Assembly: GCA_008081325.1 (NCBI GenBank) | Contig: VMCO01000019.1 | Location: 1 to 5,290 of the forward strand | Direction of reading: 5' to 3' | DNA length: 5,290 bases | From: Flavobacteriaceae bacterium | GTDB taxonomy: Bacteria; Bacteroidota; Bacteroidia; Flavobacteriales; Flavobacteriaceae | Shown: positions 1 to 5,290 of the stretch, one piece after another | Layout of the letters: each line of letters begins with the position of its first letter | Numbering within the stretch: position 1 is the first letter of the stretch | Notes under the pieces: generated by a model | Database searches by the model: none | The model's input: the letters and a program-made list of their open reading frames with translations, nothing else | Told to the model about the DNA's origin: nothing | Translations under genes and position numbers: made by a program

Positions 1-365
1 ACACTGAGAATGCCCCCATGCCTCTTGGTCCTTCTCCTCCAGCTGTGATCGCCGGTAATTCTATGTTTCTCTCTGGTCAGATAGCCCTAACTCCACAAAA
101 CGGAGAATTAATGACTGGTCAAATTAAAAAGGAAACAGCACAGGTAATGGAAAATTTAAAAGCTATTTTAAGTGAAGCTTCATTAACATTTGAAAATGTT
201 GTTAAAACAACAATTTTCTTATCAAGTATGGATGATTTTTCTAGCGTAAATGAAATTTACGGATCTTATTTAAATGAATCAACTGCTCCAGCACGAGAAA
301 CGGTTGAAGTTAGTAAACTTCCAGTTGGGGTAAATGTAGAAATATCAATGATAGCTATGCTCTAG
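1..365 (+). CDS. ridA: RidA/YjgF/UK114 family enamine/imine deaminase, 5' partial
   Basis: Members of this family hydrolyse reactive enamine/imine intermediates, such as 2-aminoacrylate from PLP-dependent dehydratases, to keto acids in the cytosol. The reading frame is open to the left edge (first full codon at base 3). It begins T-E-N-A-P, the near-universal RidA N-terminal motif, so the ATG at 18 is internal and the true start lies about 6 codons outside the window. Counting from that internal Met, visible family features are LSGQI at 18-22, KTTIFL at 63-68, PAR at 91-93 (Arg93 matches the carboxylate-binding Arg105 of E. coli RidA) and VEIS at 107-110 (Glu108 matches catalytic Glu120). The C-terminus is complete, with a TAG stop at 363-365. 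One oddity is GPSPPAV where GPYxxAV is usual, so the Tyr17 equivalent reads Ser. This lies in the suspiciously GC-rich first 60 bases and may be sequence error. The gene converges on the kinase gene and their 3' ends overlap by 21 bases. The family call is secure; the substrate is inferred. Confidence 0.93.
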   Translation, partial: TENAPMPLGPSPPAVIAGNSMFLSGQIALTPQNGELMTGQIKKETAQVMENLKAILSEASLTFENVVKTTIFLSSMDDFSSVNEIYGSYLNESTAPARETVEVSKLPVGVNVEISMIAML

Positions 366-1214
366 TTTCTTCTGATGAAACTTCAATAACCCATCAATTG
401 GTTTTCTGATTATATTTCCAGCTTTTAATCCATGAGATTTGAGACAATCTTCTAATTCTTCTTTCAGATAAAATGAAATTGAGCCAACAAAATGGATTGG
501 AATATCTTCTGCGTCACTAAATTGTAGTATTTGCCTTTCAATAAAAAGATTAAAACCTCTTTTAATTAACATTTGCCCATATTCTGAGTCTTTATTATTT
601 ATCAAAAACTTAGCAAAAGTTGCAAGGTATGTATTAGGATTGGGTTGTTTGTATAGATTATCCTTAATGCTTTCAGCGTCTAAATCAAACTCTTTTTCAA
701 ATTTTATAGATGTTTCATCCGGTATTCTATTAAAATAAAAATCTCTTAATAATTGTCTACCAAAATAATTACCACTCGCATCATCCATCAATATATAGCC
801 TAATGAAATCACTCTTTGATCAATATCTTTACCATCAAAATATGTGCAGTTTGACCCTGTCCCTAGAATACAAACTATAGACTTTGAGTTTTCTTCAGCG
901 GTTGAGTAAATAGCTGCATAAGTATCCTCCTTTATAGAAAATTCTTTACAGTTTATAAAAATATCACTAAAAACATTTTTAATTAGCACACGCGGAGGTT
1001 CTGTACCACAACCAGCTCCGTAAAAATGAATTTCTTCAACATCTTTTCTGAATTTGTATAATTCAAAATTATTAACAATTCTTTCCTTTAAAATATGATT
1101 TGTTAAAACCTGTGGGTTTAACCCTAGTGTTTGAGTTTCAAATAAAACCTTACCTCCTCTATCTATAGCGATCCAATCAGTTTTTGTCGAACCACTGTCT
1201 ACAATTAATATCAT
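345..1214 (-). CDS. BadF/BadG-type N-acetylglucosamine (amino-sugar) kinase
   Basis: This is a cytosolic ATPase-fold sugar kinase (ASKHA superfamily, BadF/BadG/BcrA/BcrD family) of 289 residues, a usual length. The ATP-binding motifs occur in order. The phosphate-1 loop DSGSTKTDW is at 6-14, YGAGCG at 65-70, the phosphate-2 motif LGTGSN at 117-122, SLGYILMDDASG at 137-148, and the adenosine motif VGSISF at 243-248. Asp98 in KEDTYAA aligns by eye with the catalytic Asp of human NAGK. Characterised relatives phosphorylate GlcNAc, glucosamine or MurNAc; which one applies here cannot be read from the sequence. The start gives M-I-L-I-V-D-S-G, placing the first strand correctly, and no earlier start fits. 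It is the last gene of pfkA-gap-kinase, 29 bases after the gap stop, with a (TAAC)n repeat in between. Its final ~9 codons, beyond the conserved KPIDGLLKFH, include the overlap with ridA. The context suggests amino-sugar salvage or peptidoglycan recycling feeding glycolysis (inference). Confidence 0.87.
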   Translation of the reverse strand: MILIVDSGSTKTDWIAIDRGGKVLFETQTLGLNPQVLTNHILKERIVNNFELYKFRKDVEEIHFYGAGCGTEPPRVLIKNVFSDIFINCKEFSIKEDTYAAIYSTAEENSKSIVCILGTGSNCTYFDGKDIDQRVISLGYILMDDASGNYFGRQLLRDFYFNRIPDETSIKFEKEFDLDAESIKDNLYKQPNPNTYLATFAKFLINNKDSEYGQMLIKRGFNLFIERQILQFSDAEDIPIHFVGSISFYLKEELEDCLKSHGLKAGNIIRKPIDGLLKFHQKKLEHSYH

Positions 1215-1222
1215 TATCTTCG

Positions 1223-1247
1223 GTTAGTTAGTTAGTTAGTTAGTTAG
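1223..1247 (-). repeat. Perfect tetranucleotide microsatellite, (TAAC)6 on the gap/kinase coding strand
   Basis: Six uninterrupted GTTA units on the + strand (1223-1246) plus one further G give 25 bases of perfect repeat. On the minus strand this reads (TAAC)6. The first TAA is the stop codon of gap, and the remaining units fill most of the 29-base spacer, ending 8 bases before the kinase ATG. Because 4 is not a multiple of 3, the tract places two TAA stops in each reading frame. A gain or loss of units would change only the gap-to-kinase spacing, not either protein. Confidence 0.97.
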
Positions 1248-2242
1248 CAATTATGTATTTTATGAATTAATTCTACAAGCTTTGTCGAATAACCGTATTC
1301 ATTATCATACCAAGAAATTATTTTAAAAAACGTTGAACTTAACTCAATTCCTGCGTTAGCATCAAAATTACTTGTTAAAGGACAACCAACATAGTCTTGT
1401 GAGACAACTGCTTCTTCCGTATAACCAAGCACTCCTTTTAGTTCATTTTCACTCGCTTTTTTAAATATTTCTTTTATCTCATCATAAGAAGTTTCCTTTT
1501 CCAAAATAACGGTTAAGTCAACAACAGAAACATTTGCTGTAGGAATTCTAAACGCCATTCCAGTTAATTTTCCGTTTAATTCAGGAATTACTTTACCAAC
1601 TGCAATAGCAGCACCAGTAGATGATGGAATTATATTATTAAGTGAAGATCTACCAAGCCTGTAGTTTTTAGCAGGTCCGTCAACTGTCATTTGTGTCGCA
1701 GTTGCCGCATGAACAGTAGTCATTAACCCTTCTTTGATCTTAAAGTTGTCATTCAAAACTTTAGCTACCGGCGCTAAACAATTAGTTGTACATGATGCAT
1801 TTGAAACAATTTTATTATCACTATTTATAGAATCACAGTTAACTCCCATTACAAACATTGGTATATCCTTAGATGGAGCTGATACAGCGACTTTTTTTGC
1901 TCCTGCTTCAATATGTAAACCAGCTTTATCCATAGTTGTAAATATACCTGTACATTCAGCAACTACGTCAATATCTAATTCACCCCAATTAATATCAGAT
2001 GGATTTCTTTCAGCAGTAACTCTAATTGAATTTCCATTTACCACTAAGTTATTTCCTGACACTTTGATTTCATCTTCTAATTTTCCGTGAACTGAATCAT
2101 ATTTTAATAAATATGCAAGATGATTCACATCTAATAAATCATTAATAGCTAACACTTCAACATCGTTCCTTTTCAGTATTGCTCTGAAAGTTATTCTTCC
2201 TATTCTACCAAATCCATTAATTCCTACCTTAATTTTACTCAT
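1244..2242 (-). CDS. gap: Type I glyceraldehyde-3-phosphate dehydrogenase, NAD-dependent
   Basis: This cytosolic homotetrameric enzyme of glycolysis oxidises and phosphorylates glyceraldehyde-3-phosphate to 1,3-bisphosphoglycerate. The protein is full length (332 residues). The N-terminal Rossmann motif GINGFGRIGR is at 7-16. Asp35 at the end of the second strand (AIND) indicates NAD preference, and Pro190 in VDGP also argues against the NADP-specific subgroup. The catalytic domain carries ASCTTNC at 149-155 with nucleophile Cys151, its partner His178 in TTVHAA, the phosphate-site segment IIPSSTGAA at 204-212, Arg232 in AFRIP, and WYDNEYGYS at 311-319. The HAATATQ-TVDGP style resembles E. coli GapA and eukaryotic enzymes more than the Bacillus type. 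The start ATG lies 14 bases after the pfkA stop with no Shine-Dalgarno, and the spacer is A-rich, as is common in Bacteroidota. The TAA stop is itself the first unit of the tetranucleotide repeat that follows. Co-transcription with pfkA is very likely. Confidence 0.97.
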   Translation of the reverse strand: MSKIKVGINGFGRIGRITFRAILKRNDVEVLAINDLLDVNHLAYLLKYDSVHGKLEDEIKVSGNNLVVNGNSIRVTAERNPSDINWGELDIDVVAECTGIFTTMDKAGLHIEAGAKKVAVSAPSKDIPMFVMGVNCDSINSDNKIVSNASCTTNCLAPVAKVLNDNFKIKEGLMTTVHAATATQMTVDGPAKNYRLGRSSLNNIIPSSTGAAIAVGKVIPELNGKLTGMAFRIPTANVSVVDLTVILEKETSYDEIKEIFKKASENELKGVLGYTEEAVVSQDYVGCPLTSNFDANAGIELSSTFFKIISWYDNEYGYSTKLVELIHKIHNC

Positions 2243-2256
2243 TTTATAATTTTTAT

Positions 2257-3249
2257 TTAAATTGATATAATATCACTGACCTTTAAAAGTTCAGGGTTAA
2301 TTTCTGTAATACCTTTGATTGCCTTTTTAAATGGTGTCAGTAATACTTTATTGTTTTGAAGACCAACCATCGAGCAGTTTTCTCCAGCAATAATTGATTC
2401 AACAGCTTTTACTCCTAATCTACTAGCTAAAACCCTGTCAAAACATGTAGGTGATCCTCCTCTTTGCATGTGACCTAACACAGCTACTCGAGCATCATAT
2501 TCTGGAAGATGTTTTTCAACATAATCTTTAAGTTGAAAAACATTATCACCAGTCTTATCTCCTTCTGCAACAACTACAATACTTGACGATTTTCCTGTTT
2601 TTTGACTTCTTTTTAGTGATTGAATTAGTCTGTCTAACCCAAGATCTTCTTCAGGAATTAATATCTCTTCAGCACCACCAGCAATTCCAGTATTTAGAGC
2701 AATATGTCCTGCATCTCTACCCATTACTTCTATGAAAAACAACCTATTGTGTGAGCTAGCGGTATCCCTAATCTTATCTATAGATTGCATAACAGTATTT
2801 ATTGCTGAATCAAATCCAATAGTGTGAGAAGTACCGTATATATCATTATCTATCGTTGCAGGAATACCAATAACAGGGAAATCAAATTCATTACTGAAGA
2901 CTAACCCTCCAGTAAAGGTTCCATCACCACCAATAACAATTAAACCATCAAGTTTATTGTTTTTTAAATTATCAAATGCCTTTTTTCTTCCCTCCTTGGT
3001 TCTAAAATCTTTTGATCTAGCAGTTTTAAGTATAGTACCACCTTTATTAATTATACCTTTAACACTTCTAGCATTCATTTCAGTCATTTTAGCTGAAATT
3101 AATCCGTCATATCCCTTTGAAATACCAACAGGCACAATATTGTGAAAAACACAAGAACGGACAACAGATCTAATAGCTGCATTCATGCCAGGGGCATCAC
3201 CTCCAGAAGTTAATAAACCAATCTTTTTGATTTCATTTTTCACGAGCAT
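2257..3249 (-). CDS. pfkA: ATP-dependent 6-phosphofructokinase
   Basis: This enzyme phosphorylates fructose-6-phosphate to fructose-1,6-bisphosphate, the committing step of glycolysis, and acts as a cytosolic tetramer. It has 330 residues, slightly longer than E. coli PfkA (320). Visible motifs are the ATP loop TSGGDAPGMN at 14-23, TAR with Arg78 (E. coli Arg72), GGDGT at 107-111, PATIDND at 130-136 with catalytic base Asp134, SSHNR with Arg169, EVMGR at 174-178, AEG with Glu229, and GHMQRGG at 259-265 with His260 and Arg263. Gly110 at the E. coli 104 position marks an ATP enzyme; pyrophosphate-dependent forms have Asp there. The 124-equivalent is Ala131 rather than the usual Gly (or the Lys of PPi enzymes), which is uncommon. 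Arg27 and Arg31 match effector-site Arg21 and Arg25, while Arg54 of E. coli has no exact match. It is first in the pfkA-gap-kinase operon and is transcribed divergently from tsaD. The start is the only Met before the first strand. Confidence 0.96.
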   Translation of the reverse strand: MLVKNEIKKIGLLTSGGDAPGMNAAIRSVVRSCVFHNIVPVGISKGYDGLISAKMTEMNARSVKGIINKGGTILKTARSKDFRTKEGRKKAFDNLKNNKLDGLIVIGGDGTFTGGLVFSNEFDFPVIGIPATIDNDIYGTSHTIGFDSAINTVMQSIDKIRDTASSHNRLFFIEVMGRDAGHIALNTGIAGGAEEILIPEEDLGLDRLIQSLKRSQKTGKSSSIVVVAEGDKTGDNVFQLKDYVEKHLPEYDARVAVLGHMQRGGSPTCFDRVLASRLGVKAVESIIAGENCSMVGLQNNKVLLTPFKKAIKGITEINPELLKVSDIISI

Positions 3250-3328
3250 AAATATAATAATCTATATCCTTATTAATAAGAATTTTTTAATTCTTTTTTT
3301 TTTAAAAAACTAGCTATAAATTTACCAT
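3250..3328. promoter_or_regulatory. Divergent pfkA/tsaD intergenic region, presumed to hold both promoters
   Basis: This 79-base spacer is the only divergent junction in the window, so the promoters of the pfkA-gap-kinase and tsaD-rsmE-permease operons most likely lie here (inference from layout). It is almost entirely A/T. Weak one-mismatch matches to the Bacteroidota -7 element TAnnTTTG are TAAATTTA at 3317-3324 (+ strand, only 5 bases before the tsaD ATG, which would imply a near-leaderless transcript) and TAGTTTTT on the minus strand at 3312-3305. No convincing -33 TTTG is visible for either. Given the base composition, such matches are expected by chance, so the exact sites are not established. 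Confidence 0.4.
3278..3303 (+). other. AT-rich inverted repeat followed by a T10 tract in the divergent spacer
   Basis: AAGAATT (3278-3284) and AATTCTT (3289-3295) form a perfect 7-bp inverted repeat around a TTTT loop. A run of ten T (3294-3303) overlaps its right arm and continues beyond it, and six A follow. On the + strand this has the shape of an intrinsic terminator, but the stem has only one G-C pair and no plus-strand gene ends nearby. It could be a leader attenuator of tsaD, a stop for antisense transcripts, a curved or UP-like promoter element, or just base composition. Function is not established. Confidence 0.35.
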
Positions 3329-4336
3329 ATGATTAATGATGTATATATTTTAGCAATTGAAACTTCATGTGACGATACCTCAGTTGCTATTCTTAAAAAT
3401 CAAAAAGTTCTTTCAAATATAGTTTCTAGTCAAAAAATTCATGAAATATATGGTGGTGTTGTCCCAGAATTAGCTTCAAGAGAACACGATAGGCTTATTA
3501 TTCCAGTAATGAAAAAAGCCTTAAAAGATTCTGGTATTAAATTAAATGATTTAAATGCTGTAGCTTACACTAGAGGTCCTGGTTTATTAGGATCCTTGCT
3601 TGTTGGAACATCTTTTGCTAAATCACTAGCTTTATCTTTAAGTATTCCTTTAATTGAAGTCAATCATATGGAGGCTCATATTCTTTCAATATTTATTGAT
3701 GATAATCCTAAACAGCCAAACTTTCCTTTTATAGCCTTAACCGTTTCTGGCGGACATACACAATTAGTTTTAGTTAAAAGTGTTTCAGATTTTATTGAAA
3801 TAGGTTCAACTCTTGATGATGCAGCCGGTGAGGCTTTCGATAAATCAGGTAAAATTATGGGCTTAAATTATCCTGCCGGACCTAAAATAGATGAACTTGC
3901 TTCAACCGGTGACTTTAAAAGGTTTAAATTCTCTAAACCAAAGGTAGATGGGTTAAATTTTAGCTTTTCTGGACTGAAAACAAATTTTAAAAATTTTATA
4001 AATAAACATGATAAAGATTTTGTGAACAATAACTTAAATGATTTATGTGCTTCATTACAGTTTACAATTATCGATATATTATTAGATAAAATGACGAAAG
4101 CAAAAGATATTCATGATATTAGTGATTTTGTTGTATGTGGAGGTGTTTCGGCAAATTCTTTCTTAAGAAAAGAATTAAATAATTTAGAAATTAAAGCTAA
4201 CATCAAGACTTACGTACCAAAAATTAATTACTCAACAGATAACGCTGCTATGATTGGAATTAACGGATATTTTAAATTTAAAAACTCTGATTTTGGTAGT
4301 TTGAGTGATTACAGTATCTCAAAATATAATTTTTAA
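3329..4336 (+). CDS. tsaD: tRNA N6-adenosine threonylcarbamoyltransferase TsaD
   Basis: TsaD (Kae1/Gcp/YgjD family) works with TsaB and TsaE to transfer the threonylcarbamoyl group from threonylcarbamoyl-AMP to A37 of ANN-decoding tRNAs, giving t6A. It is a cytosolic, normally essential protein. Its 335 residues are the usual length. Motifs in order: AIETSCDDTS at 9-18, GGVVPELASREH at 42-53, NHMEAH at 112-117 with metal-binding His113 and His117, SGGHT at 140-144, DDAAGEAFDK at 163-172, FSFSGLKT at 211-218, CGGVSAN at 270-276 and STDNAAM at 302-308 with metal ligand Asp304. All key residues are present. The start places AIETS correctly near the N-terminus. There is no Shine-Dalgarno, and the upstream bases are A/T-rich. 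Its TAA stop shares one base with the ATG of rsmE, so the two are probably translationally coupled. TsaB and TsaE are not in this window. Confidence 0.97.
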   Translation: MINDVYILAIETSCDDTSVAILKNQKVLSNIVSSQKIHEIYGGVVPELASREHDRLIIPVMKKALKDSGIKLNDLNAVAYTRGPGLLGSLLVGTSFAKSLALSLSIPLIEVNHMEAHILSIFIDDNPKQPNFPFIALTVSGGHTQLVLVKSVSDFIEIGSTLDDAAGEAFDKSGKIMGLNYPAGPKIDELASTGDFKRFKFSKPKVDGLNFSFSGLKTNFKNFINKHDKDFVNNNLNDLCASLQFTIIDILLDKMTKAKDIHDISDFVVCGGVSANSFLRKELNNLEIKANIKTYVPKINYSTDNAAMIGINGYFKFKNSDFGSLSDYSISKYNF

Positions 4337-5046
4337 TGAACCTTTTTTACTCCTCCAATATAAATGAATTTGATCAAGAAATTATTTTTTTTGGTCAAGA
4401 AAATATACATCTAAGCAAGGTGTTAAGAAAAAAATCTGGCGATACTGTTTCTGTTACGAATGGAAAAGGATTTTTATTTAATTGTGTAATACTTGAATCA
4501 GATAAAAAAAAATCTATTCTTAAGATTATAAATTATTCCAAAATTAATAATGATCATGCAAAGCTTAAAGTTGGAATTTCTTTAACAAAGAAAATTGATA
4601 GATTTGAGTGGTTTTTGGAAAAATCCACTGAAATAGGTGTATTTGAAATAACTCCAATTATAACTCAAAATTCAGAGAGAAGAAAATTTAATCAAGAAAG
4701 AGGTAATAAGATACTATTAGCTGCAATGAAACAATCGTTAAGGTGTGAACTACCAATTTTAAACAATCCTATGCTTTTTTCAGACTATCTTTCAAATAGT
4801 AAAGATTCTTATGATTCTTATGTTGCTACCTGTTACAATAATGAAACAATGATGTTAAATAAAACTTTAGCTAAGGGGAATAATTCGGAAATAATAATTG
4901 GTCCTGAAGGAGGATTTACCTTGGATGAGATAAATTTGGCAAAAAAAGCTAACTTTACACCTGTGTCTCTAGGTGAAAACAGGTTAAGAACTGAGACGGC
5001 AGGGGTTTTAGTGTGTTCAATTTTTTCAATTATTAATCAAGCATGA
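4336..5046 (+). CDS. rsmE: 16S rRNA (uracil-1498-N3)-methyltransferase RsmE
   Basis: RsmE methylates N3 of U1498 in helix 44 of 16S rRNA on assembled 30S subunits, using S-adenosylmethionine. It is a dimeric SPOUT-class enzyme. At 236 residues it is full length. The N-terminal PUA-like RNA-binding domain (about 1-70) contains HLSKVLR at 25-31 and SGDTVSVTNGKG at 34-45. The C-terminal knotted methyltransferase domain shows EKSTEIGV at 95-102, the SER signature at 113-115, AMKQSLR at 130-136, the cofactor loop GPEGGF at 189-194, and LGENRLRTETA at 212-222, which forms the trefoil knot. The start overlaps the tsaD stop by one base (TAATG) and the stop overlaps the next start by four bases (ATGA). 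This indicates one operon with coupled translation. Nothing in the protein looks unusual. Confidence 0.95.
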   Translation: MNLFYSSNINEFDQEIIFFGQENIHLSKVLRKKSGDTVSVTNGKGFLFNCVILESDKKKSILKIINYSKINNDHAKLKVGISLTKKIDRFEWFLEKSTEIGVFEITPIITQNSERRKFNQERGNKILLAAMKQSLRCELPILNNPMLFSDYLSNSKDSYDSYVATCYNNETMMLNKTLAKGNNSEIIIGPEGGFTLDEINLAKKANFTPVSLGENRLRTETAGVLVCSIFSIINQA

Positions 5047-5290
5047 GTTCTAAAGAATTAGTAAAATCAGTTGTATTTATATCTTTTCTAGCTCTTTTGA
5101 TATTTATACTGTTTAAGATTAAAATAGGATTACTTTATATATTTATTGCCCTAATCCTGACTTTAATTGTTAATCCTTTTAATCAATTACTAAGAAATAA
5201 ATTTAAAATGAGAAACACATTCTCATCATTAGGCGCGAGATCAAGATTAAGGGCAGGGGGCTCAGTAATGGGTTGGGGAGGGGGGCCAAG
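5043..5290 (+). CDS. AI-2E/PerM-family membrane permease, N-terminal fragment (3' partial)
   Basis: This reading frame starts inside the rsmE stop (ATGA overlap) and runs to the right edge, giving 82 codons. Residues about 8-50 form two closely spaced hydrophobic segments followed by L-T-L-I-V-N-P-F and a basic stretch (LLRNKFKMRNTF). That pattern of IxLxYIxIALxLTLIxNP followed by a cationic loop is typical of the N-terminus of AI-2E-family (PF01594) transporters, which often lie near rsmE in Flavobacteriia (recalled from genome context, not checked). The family includes putative autoinducer-2 exporters and Na+/H+ antiporter-like proteins; the substrate here is unknown. From about base 5231 the translation turns into GARSRLRAGG..., rich in Gly and Arg, where a third membrane segment is expected. 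The DNA there is about 62% GC. This is probably low-quality contig-end sequence, so only the first ~62 residues should be trusted. Confidence 0.68.
   Translation, partial: MSSKELVKSVVFISFLALLIFILFKIKIGLLYIFIALILTLIVNPFNQLLRNKFKMRNTFSSLGARSRLRAGGSVMGWGGGP

Noticed and set aside
18..20. ATG at 18 as the true start of ridA
   Set aside because: The codons just upstream in frame read T-E-N-A-P, a conserved RidA segment, so translation starts to the left of the window.
364..382. Intrinsic terminator after ridA (6-bp stem, 7-base loop)
   Set aside because: No T-run follows on either strand and the stem is short and weak, so it is not called as a terminator.
1215..1247. Phase-variable ON/OFF switch of a coding frame by the (TAAC)6 repeat
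   Set aside because: The repeat is outside both coding regions apart from supplying the gap stop. Slippage cannot shift either reading frame, so only spacing effects are plausible.
1734..2090. 118-codon plus-strand open frame antisense to gap
   Set aside because: It lies wholly within the strongly conserved gap gene on the opposite strand, has no recognisable family motifs, and is explained as a shadow of gap codon use.
2957..3145. 62-codon plus-strand open frame antisense to pfkA with hydrophobic character
   Set aside because: It is antisense to a conserved gene. The Leu/Phe/Ile-rich translation comes from reading Lys- and Glu-rich codons backwards, and no independent promoter or initiation signal is seen.
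5251..5285. Possible G-quadruplex (five runs of three or more G)
   Set aside because: It lies entirely within the suspect contig-end sequence that also breaks the permease reading frame, so it is probably artefact.
1..5290. Mobile element, CRISPR array, tRNA/rRNA gene, toxin-antitoxin or defence system
   Set aside because: Nearly every base belongs to recognised housekeeping genes. No spaced direct repeats, terminal inverted repeats, transposase or integrase motifs, or structured RNA genes were seen in the short spacers.

Overview
The window is a compact, AT-rich piece of bacterial chromosome (roughly 30% GC by eye away from the two ends). It holds seven housekeeping genes and no gene-free stretch longer than 79 bases. 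The style of the proteins, the lack of clear Shine-Dalgarno sequences, and the pairing of pfkA and gap with a BadF-type sugar kinase all suggest a Bacteroidota member of the Flavobacteriia type, possibly a small-genome marine lineage. That assignment is an inference from protein style and gene order. No rRNA or other phylogenetic marker is present.

Layout. The left edge (1-365, + strand) is the 3' part of a RidA enamine/imine deaminase gene that runs off the window. Converging on it and overlapping it by 21 bases is a minus-strand cluster, transcribed in the order pfkA (3249 to 2257), gap (2242 to 1244) and a BadF/NAGK-type amino-sugar kinase (1214 to 345). The intergenic gaps are 14 and 29 bases, so the three look like one operon. 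The 29-base gap before the kinase is mostly a perfect tetranucleotide repeat, (TAAC)6 on the coding strand. A 79-base, very AT-rich divergent spacer (3250-3328) separates pfkA from a plus-strand operon: tsaD (3329-4336), rsmE (4336-5046) and the start of an AI-2E-family membrane permease (5043 to the right edge). These are linked by 1-base and 4-base stop/start overlaps.

How the genes work together. PfkA and GAPDH catalyse two core glycolytic steps. The kinase could feed phosphorylated amino sugars from chitin or peptidoglycan turnover towards the same pathway. The plus-strand operon serves translation: TsaD makes the t6A37 tRNA modification and RsmE methylates U1498 of 16S rRNA.

Quality caveat. 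Both ends look unreliable. The first ~60 bases are unusually GC-rich and change a conserved RidA motif. The last ~60 bases are about 62% GC and G-rich, and they break the permease similarity. I read both as probable contig-end sequence errors. I found no mobile element, CRISPR array, RNA gene or defence system. The window is essentially ordinary, and its most distinctive feature is the tetranucleotide repeat between gap and the kinase.
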